Positions 36,620 to 47,798 of a stretch of 64,000 nt of DNA are shown one piece after another. The stretch comes from Punctularia strigosozonata HHB-11173 SS5 (lineage: Eukaryota > Basidiomycota > Agaricomycetes > Corticiales > Punctulariaceae). The stretch lies in NCBI RefSeq assembly GCF_000264995.1, contig NW_006767434.1, positions 1,209,725 through 1,273,724 of the forward strand, in the 5' to 3' direction. The first letter of the stretch is position 1. Each line of letters opens with the position of its first letter. The translations under genes were made by a program, and so were the position numbers. The notes under the pieces were generated by a model. That model was not told where the DNA came from. It was given only the letters and a program-made list of their open reading frames with translations, and did not search any database.

Positions 36620-37335
36620 ATGATGTTCTCCACCCTCCGTACCTTCACCCTTTGGGCCCTGGTCGCCAGCGTTCTCTTGGCCATCCCGCACGCAGACGCT
36701 GCTGCACTCAAGCAGGCGCAGATGAAGGACCTTCGCGAGCGCGCGACCCCCGTCCAAGCCCGCTCCCCCCAGGCCTCCCAAATGCGCGCCCGCGCTCCCA
36801 TCCCCCAGGTTTCCCAGATGCGCGCCCGCGCTCCGGCGCCGCAAGTCTCCCAGATGCGTGCTCGTGCGCCCGCCCCTCAGGTTTCGCAGATGCGCCGAGC
36901 GCCCGCACCTCAAGCCTCGCAGATGCGACGCGCCCCCATCCCGCAAGCCTCGCAGGCGCGGCGGGAGATGACAATCTTCGACATCGCCCCCGAGCGTCGC
37001 TGCCGCCGCGATTGGCAGAGCTGCCCCATCTTCGTCGAGAGCAAGCTCAAGGGATTCGAGTGCGTTGACGTCCAGCACGATCTCGAGTCGTGCGGTGGGT
37101 GTGTTACCAACGGCCAGACCTTCGGCGATGGTGGTCGCGACTGCAGTGCCATTCCGAACGTCGATAGCGTCAGCTGCATGAAGGGGCAGTGCATTATCGG
37201 TCAGTCAACACATTTCTCTCGTGCGGTCGGGTTCATTGATCTAATGCTCCACACCAATGTTTAGAGCAATGCGCCAGCGGTTACGTTAAATCTGCAGACG
37301 GGCATGACTGTGTTGCATCGAAGGGTCGCATCTGA
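36620..37335 (+). CDS. Secreted priA-like protein with Arg-rich tandem repeat
   Basis: Two exons (intron 37200-37264) give 216 residues. MMFSTLRTFTLWALVASVLL and AIPHADA form a signal peptide. Residues about 50-115 hold six or seven copies of a 10-12 residue repeat, consensus APxPQ(V/A)SQMR(A)R, some with RAR and some with a dibasic RR before AP. The C-terminal half is the cysteine-rich domain known from Lentinula priA: RRCRRDWQSCPIFVES, KGFECVDVQHDLESCGGC, then GRDCSAIPNVDSVSCMKGQC, and across the intron EQCASGYVKSADGHDCVASK. PriA is expressed in fruit-body primordia of shiitake; its biochemical role is unknown. The dibasic repeats resemble precursors cut by Kex2, which would release APAPQASQM-type peptides; this is inference. 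Confidence 0.88.
36755..36965 (+). repeat. In-frame coding minisatellite
   Basis: Tandem units of 33-36 bases (for example the block beginning GCGCCCGCGCTCC near 36785 and 36821) coding the Arg/Pro/Gln repeat of the priA-like protein. Units vary by one codon in length, which switches RAR to RR at the junction. Confidence 0.75.
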
Positions 37336-37931
37336 AGTCAACCGATCATTACACTTCACTTCGTCTTGACAGTTAATCTGGATAAAATCTTCATCAAAAC
37401 TACCGTGCCTTCAATCCTCCTCGTCATGTTCCCTGCATTCTTACCGTAGATTACTGTCATGCTAGATTTTTGTCGATAGAGCTGTCAGCAGCACATTGTA
37501 CCCGACGTTATCGCCTGCAACGTTAAATTAGATACTTTGGATAGTATTCCCGACCATTAGTCCGTTTGCTATTGTATCATAATTGTCTTCGACCAAAATC
37601 AATCTCTCATAAAAGATTGAGACATCCCGCGATCAGTGGTCTTTTCTCAGGAAAGTTCGTCGGGTTGATCGTAGTATACTTCCGGATAACAACGAAATAT
37701 CAACAAACGCACAACATCGATAGGAACATACTCAACAATTCGACAAAACACAGACACCTGTACATATCCCGCGACACCTGTACATATCCCGCGACGAGAC
37801 CATGATAGCCAGATTGATGATAGTACATTTGACGGTTATGGGAAGTGGGGAGCGAAGGATTAAGATCGAGGGAGCGATACGGTGGTATGGAAATGTGGGG
37901 ACAGCCCAAGCACGAAAAAAAAACCCCAAAG
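37336..37931. other. AT-rich convergent spacer
   Basis: Low-GC 3' flanking DNA of the priA-like gene and of the minus-strand gene that ends at 37932. It contains a perfect 20-bp direct duplication at 37753-37792. No coding frame of note. Confidence 0.4.
37753..37792. repeat. Perfect 2 x 20 bp tandem duplication
   Basis: The 20-mer GACACCTGTACATATCCCGC occurs twice head to tail and is followed by a third GAC. Likely slippage; no function implied. Confidence 0.9.
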
Positions 37932-39299
37932 TCACTCCTTCACGCGTTTGAGACTTTCTCCCCGGAGCTGGAGCGCCTCCGTGAGGTCGTCAAGGTCCCA
38001 CTCGCACACACCGAGTTTGCCGATGCAGCGCTGCAATTTATTTTCGAGCCGATCCGCGGGCATAAGACACAGTCGGTCGAGGCGAGCCTGTATCCTCGAT
38101 AGGGAGATTCGATAAGTAAGCTGGTATGAACCTTTTAGAGGGGGGGGCGGGGGCGGGGACGGAGAAACGTGGCCAGTGGAGAGGAAAGAAAAGTTTGGGG
38201 GGAACTGGGCCAAGAGTCGAGGAAAGGGCTGCAAACCGTGACACACTACTCGCCTTGTCGATGCCGTACCGAGCGAACGCGCGCGCGATCTGTTCTCGCG
38301 GAAAATCGAGCGTGTCGAGGAAAGCGAGGACGGCCGGGTCTGTGACCCCGAGCTGGGTCGTGTGCTTGGAGTGCGGGGCGATGGTGACGGACCGCTCGCG
38401 GGGGGTCGGCGTGCTCGGTGACGACGGCGACGATGGCGGTGGCGAACTTGGTTTCGCAGCGCTAGAATGAGAGCTCGAACCCTGAGCGTCGGTTGAGATA
38501 TACGTTGGACCGATCAGTTGGCGGTAACGCGGCAGGTCGATGCTCACCTTGCGATTCGCCCCGCGAGGTGGGCCAATTTTTATACCGGGGCGAGCCTCCG
38601 CCTCGGAGGCTGAATCGTCGATGGGTTCGGGCGTCGATCTTGAAGAATCGAGCGATTCGGAAGGTTGTGTTGGAGACTGTGTGCGACCGGTTTTTTTATG
38701 AAAGATAAGAGAGGGGGGGTGGAGTACAAGGTCTGCGGCGAAGAGAACTGACCTTTTTCACCTTCCTGCCACGGTTTTTCTCCGTTGGAGGGCCTCGCAA
38801 TATCTGTGCCTTACGACCCCGAGTCCGGCGGCGCCCTCCGCCCATGAGCCCACTGTGGGTGATATACCGCTCAATCGGCCATGCGCCCTCGAATCTCTCG
38901 AAGATCGGGTACTCGTTCGTCACCTGCGTCGATATATGCTGAACATGAGCGAAGCCCGATCGCGAACGTGAAGACGCGGTAGCCGTCCGCTTTTTTCGAG
39001 GCTCGCCTTTTCGATAACCGCAGCTTTGACTTCCGCACTCTGCTTGGAGAACCGTTTGCCCTCCGTGAAATCGGCTCGTACCGTCTCGCGGATGAATGCC
39101 TAAGCAGAAAGAAAGAAAAGAGGACAGCATAGCGATCCCGCGCTTCGCTATCAATCATCTGTCGGAATCTCGAGGATGGAAAGTACTAAACCCATGCAGG
39201 GACGAGATCGGCGAGTTCTTGGCCGGTGAGGAACGGTCCGAGGACCTGGCTCATCGTCTTGCCCCGGAGACCGTCCGGCCTACTGATGAGACCCGCCAT
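37932..39299 (-). CDS. Unknown intracellular protein with basic and low-complexity regions
   Basis: ATG at 39299 gives MAGLISRPDGLRGKTMSQVL then TGQELADLVPAW; an intron near 39095-39186 leads to AFIRETVRADFTEGKRFSKQ. A segment NEYPIFERFEGAWPIERYI, then a basic RRRTRGRKAQILRGPPTEKN, precedes the Ser/Pro/acid-rich stretch SESLDSSRSTPEPIDDSASE. The next part, KVSIDLPRYRQLIGPTYIST, and ERSVTIAPHSKHTTQLGV to DFPREQIARAFARYGIDKA, is clearly coding. The last exon reads ARLDRLCLMPADRLENKLQR and ends SLKRVKE at 37932. The NEYPIFERFE type of segment is familiar from uncharacterised Agaricomycete proteins. Probably nuclear by its basic patches. The transposon inserted 170 bases upstream of this start codon. 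Confidence 0.65.
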
Positions 39300-39468
39300 G
39301 TGGTACGAATCTACTGGTGGTAGGGAGGCAGCTCCGTCGCAAGAGAACGGAGTGCAGGGTGAATGTAACGGAGTACGTAGTTTAACCGTAGAGTAAGCTT
39401 AGAATGGTGGCGGCTCCGCCGCGACTGAGAAATCACAATGTTGCCGCGCCCGTTGGGCGCCATATGGT

Positions 39469-39474
39469 CAAACC
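39469..39474 (+). repeat. Target site duplication, left copy
   Basis: CAAACC, directly before the left inverted repeat and identical to 53943-53948 after the right one. Confidence 0.8.
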
Positions 39475-39500
39475 TATGGTAACCGAATGGGGCACGCTCA
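39475..39500 (+). repeat. Left terminal inverted repeat
   Basis: 26 bases, TATGGTAACCGAATGGGG then CACGCTCA, the exact reverse complement of 53917-53942. Weaker inverted similarity continues to about 39575. Confidence 0.9.
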
Positions 39501-39836
39501 AGCCGGGCCTCTGCCGGCTGGCGGAGCACAAAAGTAGTCACGTGTATGTTTCCACGGCACTTGTGGACCCCAGATAGCCTACATTAAATATGTATTAGTG
39601 ATGGCGTGCTCAGAGTCGTGATACGGTGAAATCACAGTTGTGCAAGGTCGCTGTGCTAGGTCGTCCACAAACTGTGCTACATCGGCTTGAACATACTCAT
39701 TTACGCACACCTTGGCTATGCCTAATCAGTACAAGCCCTGCCGTTCGTCCTTGTATGCTTGGACCCTTCCAATAACTGATTATGAAGTGCAGCGTCCCCT
39801 GAGTCTCTTGAGGCCGATGCGCGTCGGTACTGGGGA

Positions 39837-41480
39837 ATGGGAATGCGGATGAAGGACATATACAAGCTGCTCCTCGAAAACATTGACCAAGAACATTTTA
39901 GCTTAGGGTGTGTTATTTCAAGTACCTATAGAGCGAACTGTTTGGAGTAACTTCATTTCAGAATGAGGACGTTCAAGAAATACTGCAAAATTTGGGGCCT
40001 CGAAAGTGCTGTTGGGCAGAAACACACAGAAGAGTCCATCACGCCTCTCATCCAGACGTTGCTTCTCCGGTTTCCTCGGAACGGAGCAGGTTCTTTACGA
40101 ACGATGTTACTCCAAGATTACCAAGTCAGAGTCTCTAAGTACGTTGTACCATTCGGGATTCTGTAGGCTGTTACCAAGCTTGTACCTATTCAGAGAGAAG
40201 GTCCTTAACGTTCTACGTCGGATCGATCCAGAAGGTGTGAAGAGCAGAAAGGGGAAGAGATACAAGCGCAAGGTCTTCTACGCTGCCGGAGTCAACCACC
40301 TGTGGGTCTTTGATCAGCATGATAAATGGGCTAAATATGGCCTCTACTTCCATATGGGAATCGAGCCATTTAGTGGGAAGATTCTGTGGTTGGTGTGCTG
40401 GTGGACAAACTCAAATCCACGGTACATCGCACACCAGTACTTGGAGACCGCTCGGCGGCTAGGAAATGAAACTCATGGTAAGGAGCTTGATATGCAATAC
40501 ATTCTTAGTGTTTATTAATCTCTCTGCAGCGATCCTACCCCTGATAACGCAGAGCGATCCTGGATCAGAGAATAATGGGATAGCCAATGCGCATACGTCT
40601 ATACGGCATCATCTTGATCCATCCCTCGCTGGCAGCCTTCAGCATCGGTGGAAGCGCAAACACAACAACATCAAGTCCGAAATTGCCTGGTCTGTATTCC
40701 GGTCTATCTGGGCGCCAGGCTTCGAGGATCTACTTGAGCTAGGAGTCGATCAAGGCTGGTATGATGTGACAAACTCCCTTCACTAGTATGTCCTTCCCCA
40801 TATCGAGGTATCTGCTCTTACCACTCACTGTTCACAGCTTTGTGTTTCGTTGGATTGCTATCCCGTTTATCCAGCATGAGTTGGACAAATACGTTCACCG
40901 TAACAATACCACTGCGAAGAGAGCCGATAAGCATAAAGTACTTCCGCATGGTATTCCAGATATTATATTTGAACGGCCACACCGATTTGATGCCGTGGAC
41001 TTTCATGTACGTCTATTATGGGCTCCTGAAGAATAACTCATACTTAATTATACTCAGATTAATGTGCCGCACAATATCCTGGACCAAGCTCAGGATCAGT
41101 GGGCACCCCGCGATCATCCTGTTTTCCAACTTGTTCACCCCCACTTCGATGAGTTTATACGCCCTATATATGAGTCCCTCAACCTTCCGGCGACCGATGT
41201 CACCAACTTCTGGACAATATATCTGGCATTGATAGCTGCAGCATTGGCTGCAGAGGAGAATCAACGTGTAGTGCAGCTCCTAGATGCGCAAATGAAGGTC
41301 GCTGAAGGGGGAGAGGATCAAGGTATTCCCCTGCTACAAGGTTTATCACCAGTTGTGATGGGCGAGAATGGAATACCTATGGGATTTACTCTTCAGAATG
41401 ATGGCCATGGATATCAGGAAGACGATGAAGATCTTTATGTTATTTTTAGTGACGAAGAAGATGAAGATGAGGCATGGTAA
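39837..41480 (+). CDS. Integrase-type (rve fold) transposase of the TIR element
   Basis: Probable enzyme for cutting and joining the element's ends. The start is uncertain; ATG 39837 (MGMRMKDIYKLLLENIDQEH) is the first good one. Five short GT-AG introns leave a continuous frame. After an HTH-like N-terminus (RTFKKYCKIWGLESAVGQKH) comes RRIDPEGVKSRKGKRYKRKV and the catalytic core: first Asp in NHLWVFDQHDKWAKYG, then EPFSGKILWLVCWWTNSNPR, second Asp in LITQSDPGSENNGIA, Glu in HNNIKSEIAWSVF. These fit a DDE integrase triad. The C-terminal part (RWIAIPFIQHELDKYV, NVPHNILDQAQDQW) ends in an acidic tail DEEDEDEAW. Similar integrase-core proteins are repeated in many Agaricomycete genomes. Confidence 0.85.
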
Positions 41481-41502
41481 TATTGCTTGCATGTACATAC
41501 TA

Positions 41503-44500
41503 CTAGTGTACTCCATGCCATTTATTGTCGTTCTCCTCCCAGACCTTCAATGCAACATCATTAGTCAGGACAACAGATGCCCGCATTCCAGAGAAGTGTA
41601 GATTAAAATGGGTAATCTCGTCGCTCCTAAAAACAGCGAAGTCTCCTGCCTTCAAGTCCACAACGATACCCAGTTCATGCAGGACAAGTTGTCCATTCTT
41701 CCAGCTGCCAAGAGGGACCACGACGCACAGAATGAAGTCGTTTTGGTCCCTGTGTCCATTTGTTGCAACCGATATATTGACGACGACTGACGTGAAGCAT
41801 TTCCCAGGAGGAACAGTCCTGTTGGGGAGGGACTCGGCATGAACCTTCTGAATGTTGAACTCCTCAGGAAGATGCGCCTGGACCTAAAGCTATATGAGAT
41901 AATTATCCACTGTAAAGATATAGAAAGACATACAACGCGAACGACTTGGTCAATGAGAGGTTCCAAGTCTTCAAGCACAGACTCGCATAGCTCCTTGTTT
42001 TCTTGCACCTCACGAGAGAGGTGGGGTATCCTAGGGGCGTAGCGCTTACAGGTCTTTGACTGAAGCAGGGTTGGGTGAACATCTTTTGGCGCATTATCAC
42101 CCTAATATTATCTATGAGTTTTATTGAATATATACAGAGTAATACACTCACTTGTTGATTAAAGCGATTGAACGTCATGAAATGCGCAGCCCCAAAGCTA
42201 AAGTCAGGTACCTCAGAGTTGCCATCAGCCAGCTCAGGCCATGTAGCGAGAAGCCTGAGGGCAGACTGGTCGACCAACTCAGGCATTGACCTAAGAAAGC
42301 CACTCAGCATAGCGACAAAGTTGCTATTCTGATCTCTGAATAGCAGGGTACTATTGCCCAATAGTTAGCTATATCATCATGAGAAAGATTGGACATACTC
42401 TATAGGAGACAACTGGGGGAGCTCCCAGTAATTCTCTGGAGCCTCACTCAGAGATTCATACTGGAAAAAAGTCAGACAAGAAGACTGGTTTACAGCACAA
42501 CTCACTTGCTCCACAAAATTATCGATGGACATGAATAACTCTCGGTACTTCGCTTTCTCCCGATGAGTATCGGTCCATTCTTGCTTTTGCTTGCGATCCA
42601 TTCCTTCAAGAGGACTTGGAAGATTCAAGCAAGGAAAGGGGACGGTCAGTTCATACCTATCCAAAGGGACTGGTACCTCTTGAATAGGGATAGTATCCAG
42701 AGGATATGGTGAATGGGCAATAAATGCACGGTCGAACACCGTAACTGGGCATGAAGACTGCCAAAACTCCCAATGGGATGACCTATCACGAAGTATAAAG
42801 TTCCTAAACAGAATATCATATGCACTATACTCAAGGTAAAGAAGAAAGAACATACCTTTGAGGAAGAGAACTGAGATGCTCATTGATAGCCTCCAAATCA
42901 TGCGAGCAAAGGTACTTGACTTCACTCTCCATCTTGCCCATTTCTACGTGGAAGCAGATCATTTGACGTATTTTCGTCAGAGCAGGGATAATGGAGGTCT
43001 TCACAAGTTTCCCTGCCGTATCATCTGTTGCCAGGTCAGAGAACGAGGAGACGTAGACTCAACAACATCATACCTTGGGGATCAATGATACACTGAGCGA
43101 CCTCAGAGATCACATTGGCCGAGGTATATCGCAGACGTGTTCGCATTTCTAAGGCTGCAAGCATAACTACCACGCCGAGCCCTCCTAGATAAAATGTTAG
43201 CTCAGATGTCTAACATAGCAATGCGTACAAACCTGCTTTGACAAGCTCCACTAGATAGGACCCCTCCTGGATCCAATAGTGGAACCTACGAGGGACGGGA
43301 CCTTCACCGAACCAGGAACGCCACAACGCACTGATATTCAGTTTTTTCTTACCAGGCGCTAGTCTACACCATAGTAGTTAACCAACGTTCATGTATGTAT
43401 ATTTGAAACAGGGACTTACGTAGCTGCACGGGCATATAGCCTCATGTTGGTAAGCATAGAGAAGAAGTTCAAGGAACGGTTGCGCTGGCTGAGATGCCAA
43501 GCCATGAAGGCAAGTTGGAGGAGGTTCCTATCAGCGGACAGCTTGGCCATATGACAGTTCCCAAACGAATCTGGGTCACATAGGGACCTGAGGAGATCTG
43601 GAAGAGAGTGTTGTTGGACAGGATCATTGAAGCGATCGAGCTGGGTGAGTATTCCCATGATTTCGGCGACATCTGATGAGCTGACGTGTGGTTGAGTCAC
43701 ATTCCAGGATCCGTTACCACCGTTCTGCACTCCCGCATCATCTTCTTCACCTGAGTCTTCTTCTTCAGATGGCTCAAACGCCTCTTCATCGTCTGGGACA
43801 ACCCTACGGCGCTTCGAAGCCCTGGCGTTAGCTCTCTGAGTGGCGGTTGGGTTTGATTGCCGTTGGCATGGCCTACGACGCCTGCGTCGTGCAGCGCTAC
43901 CACCCAGTCCAACCCGACCACCCCGAGCACCGCTCTGACCAACCCGCCCACCACTCTGACCGCCTACATCACCACCGCCTGAACTGCCGTTCTGAACACC
44001 GATATCACTGCCATTTGGGCCGGCGTCTGAACCACCGAGGTTGCCGTCCCCAGAGCTGCCAGTGTTGCTGACCACCTGTTCTGAGTCAATGAGCGTCACA
44101 GATGATGCTCTTGAGCTGGCAGGTGTCCTCGCTGGAAGTCGAATAACAAGGCGGCCCACTCGAGCTGCGCAATCGGCGACAGCATTCGGATTCTGCAAGA
44201 AAGCAATGAGGAGAGTATTATTGGATTAAGATGCACAATACTTACCTCCATCTCAGTTGCATGATTTTCGTGCCCACCAGACACTTTGGGAAATTTGCCA
44301 GGGGAGTTGACTGCCCCAGCAGTGGCCTGAATGTATATCAGAGGGATCATATAGAGTATCCAGCCAGCCAGCTCACCAAGGTAATATGAGCCTGACCATA
44401 GGAATTGCAGGAGTAGCCCTCTGAGTCCCTGTTGGTACCCTCAAAGTCTTCGACGAATGCCCGGAGGTAACGGCATCCTCCTGCTTTGGCCAGGCAAAGG

Positions 44501-44670
44501 ACCTCCTCATAGGCTGCAGGAGACAGAATAAATGCCAGCTTTTCCATGTCAATGAAGTCCCTGAGTGTGAGGATCGACGAAGAGTGCGATACGCTGAGCG
44601 GGGCAACGCGGGGAAGGTGTGCACGGAAGCAAAAGACGCGCGAAATTTGGCTAAGTCCACGGGTTTGCAC
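41503..44670 (-). CDS. Large element gene with C-terminal TET/JBP-like 2OG-Fe(II) dioxygenase domain
   Basis: Several exons joined by short introns. The N-terminal part (44.67-44.35 kb) reads LTLRDFIDMEKLAFILSPAA and KAGGCRYLRAFVEDFEGTN. A Gly/Asn/Ser-rich linker and a basic patch with ARRRRRRPCQRQ and ASKRRRVVPDDEEAFEPSEE (43.7-43.95 kb) suggest nuclear location. The C-terminal domain shows FSFGAAHFMTFNRFNQQ, then SVATNGHRDQNDFILCVVVP with an HRD metal motif, WKNGQLVLHELGIVVDLKAG, FRSDEITHFNLHFSGMRA with the distal His and the 2OG-type Arg. HRDxxN/D recalls the TET signature HRDIHN. TET/JBP enzymes oxidise methylated pyrimidines; in fungi they are known as passengers of KDZ transposons. Substrate here is inference. 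Exact start and exon ends not fixed. Confidence 0.6.
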
Positions 44671-45214
44671 TAATGCAAATCCTCACCCCGACTCCCTCAC
44701 CAGCCTTCCTCCTGTCGCTTTGCCGTCCCAAAACCACGAGAACACCATATTCAAGTATTCTATGGTATATTCAGAGTGTCTCCTGAGCTGATTGTGCCAT
44801 GGGAAACTCCTTGATGATGACAGTCGTGTATGCTTTCGGTGAGTCTTCGAAGTTTACAAGTGTCGCAGCCGTCTTATTATTTATATTGGAAGACTGTCCG
44901 AATGTCTTTGGCATCCTATCCTTCCGGTAAGCCCGACATGTCCCCACTCTCCCTGTCTGCGTCAGACTCATCTCGCCAGCAGCTCGACTCGCATAACAAG
45001 AAAAAAGTGCCGCACTCAAAGGCGCCTCATCCGGTTCATCGGGCTTCAACGCAACATCTTCCGATAGTTGGGTGACTCACGAATGCGTTGTTCAGCAGGT
45101 GCGTGTGCCCGCTATCTCGCATTCACGCCCGCCTCACCGTATTTTTCAGAGCTACGACCGACTCACTTACCAAATATCGCGCGGCCAACGATCACAACGC
45201 CACCCGCACAGCGT
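44671..45214. other. Junction zone between element genes and GC-rich cargo
   Basis: No gene recognised. GC content rises sharply after about 45060. An intron-like stretch at 45093-45160 (GTGCGTGTGCCC to TTTTTCAG) resembles one at 50304-50361 on the other side of the cargo block. Confidence 0.35.
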
Positions 45215-45640
45215 GGCATCGCCCGTGCGCTGGCACACGGAGACGGGCCCTCCCTCCCTCGAAGACGAAGCGGGAGGTCACCGTACGCCACGCTCTCGCC
45301 ACGGGCCAATGGACATCCGCGAAAGCCAGTGAACGCAGCATCGTCCGTGCGCTGGCACGCGAAGACGACTGGCGGGCCGGCCACTCTTGCCACGGGCCAA
45401 CGGACACGACGCCGGCCGCGCAGGCCAGCGAACGCGACACCGCCCGTGCGCTGGCACGCGGAGACGGGCTCGCCCTCTCTCGAAGATGAAGAGCGGGCCG
45501 GCCACTCTCGCCACGGGCCAATGGACACCCGCGAAAGCCAGTGAACGCAACATCGTCCGTGCGCTGGCACGCGAAGACGACTGGCGGGCCGGCCACTCTC
45601 GCCACGGGCCAACGAACACGACGCCGGCCGCGCAGGCTAT
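45215..45640 (+). repeat. GC-rich minisatellite, about four half-units
   Basis: The core CCGTGCGCTGGCAC recurs at about 45223, 45344, 45443 and 45556, spaced 100-120 bases, with a higher-order period near 220 bases (segments with GCGGGCCGGCCACTCT and CGACGCCGGCCGCGCAGGC repeat twice). Not seen elsewhere in the window. Confidence 0.8.
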
Positions 45641-45747
45641 CACCACCTTCATCCGCGCGCACATGCATCGATGACATGTCGAGCAAGATCATCCCTTGCT
45701 CCTCCGCCACGTGCTGTCGGGCACACCATCGGACGACCACCTCCTCC
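45633..45747 (+). repeat. Displaced copy of a GDS1-like exon fragment
   Basis: About 114 bases nearly identical to 46184-46297 (and 47153-47266), coding ITTFIRAHMHR and LLLRHVLSGTPSDD. It lies upstream of the first exon of the same gene, so exon order is scrambled; four or five base differences show it is a true older copy and not an assembly echo. Confidence 0.8.
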
Positions 45748-46141
45748 TAATGCGGCCATCCGCTCGTCTACGCCAATCGCCCGATCTGCCGTCGACCGCC
45801 ACCACCCCGGCGCTCAGACGCATAAAACCACTCATGATCTCAAAGTCAAATAATGTCCCCGCGGTCTCATCGCCGTCATCAAACGACTCGAATGCGCTCA
45901 CGTTTCCCCCGCCGCATGTCGTATTGCATCCCGACGACGCGTCAAATAAGGTCTTCTTAGCGATCGGCCGTTCTCTGCTCGCGGTGGTCAGTCCTGTCAT
46001 TTATATCTCGGGCGCCTATCACCCATACTCTACCTTGTAGAACAATAAGGCCGTTACCATCAAAGAACTCGCGGAAATGACCCTCAAGAACGGATTGCAT
46101 TGCCAGAAGTGCGTGCATATATCACCTAACCCTATCTTAGG

Positions 46142-46829
46142 AGCTTACCCGTCCTTCCTGTATGCAGCGTGTCCGCCGCGTCCCAGGCTATCACCACCTT
46201 CATCCGCGCGCACATGCATCGATGTGATGTCGAGCAAGATCATCCCCTTGCTCCTCCGCCACGTGCTGTCGGGCACACCCTCGGACGACGACCTCCTCCC
46301 CGCCCTCCACTCGCGCTCGGGCGGCGCGCACTGCAATCCGCCCACCGGCGACAACCGGCTCACCAACTTTCGCAAGGGCACCATGGTTTGGTACCTCAGC
46401 AAGGCCGCCGGCGCGCCGTGCCCCTTCAGCCGCGCCGGGATCAGGCTGTGCGACTACGGCGAGAACGGGAAGGTGGGGTATATGCCGACGACGGACAGGG
46501 AGAAGAGGGAGAGGGACCGTGCTAGACGGGCGGCGAACCGGGGGCTGAAGAGGAAGAGGCTACCCAGAGCGTGCGCGGACAAGAGCGCGGCGTCGGATTC
46601 GGGCTCGGACGCGGAGAAACCGCCGCCGAAGGTGAAGCTGACGCTGCGCCTCAAGCCGAGCCTCATCCGGGCGAGCTTGTCGCCTTCGACGCCGTCGCCG
46701 TCTTCCGTGTCGCCGACCGCGTCTGCTACTCGATCAAGAGAAATCGTCGACTTGTCCAAGATGTCCGACTCGGACTCCGACTCGGATGATTCTGACGATT
46801 CTGGGGATGTGTCTGAAGACGACTCCGGT
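46142..46829 (+). repeat. 688-bp block, left copy beside the gap
   Basis: Identical to 47111-47798 over 688 bases at offset 969; it ends exactly at the first N. Confidence 0.95.
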
Positions 46830-47110
46830 NNNNNNNNNNNNNNNNNNNNNNNNNNNNNNNNNNNNNNNNNNNNNNNNNNNNNNNNNNNNNNNNNNNNNNN
46901 NNNNNNNNNNNNNNNNNNNNNNNNNNNNNNNNNNNNNNNNNNNNNNNNNNNNNNNNNNNNNNNNNNNNNNNNNNNNNNNNNNNNNNNNNNNNNNNNNNNN
47001 NNNNNNNNNNNNNNNNNNNNNNNNNNNNNNNNNNNNNNNNNNNNNNNNNNNNNNNNNNNNNNNNNNNNNNNNNNNNNNNNNNNNNNNNNNNNNNNNNNNN
47101 NNNNNNNNNN
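46830..47110. other. Assembly gap of 281 N
   Basis: Runs of N between the two identical 688-bp blocks. The real sequence may have neither the gap nor the second copy. Confidence 1.
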
Positions 47111-47798
47111 AGCTTACCCGTCCTTCCTGTATGCAGCGTGTCCGCCGCGTCCCAGGCTATCACCACCTTCATCCGCGCGCACATGCATCGATGTGATGTC
47201 GAGCAAGATCATCCCCTTGCTCCTCCGCCACGTGCTGTCGGGCACACCCTCGGACGACGACCTCCTCCCCGCCCTCCACTCGCGCTCGGGCGGCGCGCAC
47301 TGCAATCCGCCCACCGGCGACAACCGGCTCACCAACTTTCGCAAGGGCACCATGGTTTGGTACCTCAGCAAGGCCGCCGGCGCGCCGTGCCCCTTCAGCC
47401 GCGCCGGGATCAGGCTGTGCGACTACGGCGAGAACGGGAAGGTGGGGTATATGCCGACGACGGACAGGGAGAAGAGGGAGAGGGACCGTGCTAGACGGGC
47501 GGCGAACCGGGGGCTGAAGAGGAAGAGGCTACCCAGAGCGTGCGCGGACAAGAGCGCGGCGTCGGATTCGGGCTCGGACGCGGAGAAACCGCCGCCGAAG
47601 GTGAAGCTGACGCTGCGCCTCAAGCCGAGCCTCATCCGGGCGAGCTTGTCGCCTTCGACGCCGTCGCCGTCTTCCGTGTCGCCGACCGCGTCTGCTACTC
47701 GATCAAGAGAAATCGTCGACTTGTCCAAGATGTCCGACTCGGACTCCGACTCGGATGATTCTGACGATTCTGGGGATGTGTCTGAAGACGACTCCGGT
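47111..47798 (+). repeat. 688-bp block, right copy beside the gap
   Basis: Begins exactly at the last N with the base that opens the left copy. Most simply the unmerged overlap of two contigs. Confidence 0.95.

Noticed and set aside
36380-37078. Minus-strand open frame of 232 codons opposite the priA-like gene
   Set aside because: Antisense of the repeat-coding exon; the Gly/Leu/Arg repeats mirror the sense repeat.
45192-45740. Repetitive minus-strand frames in the minisatellite
   Set aside because: Open only because the GC-rich repeat lacks stops in several frames; both strands give similar meaningless repeats.
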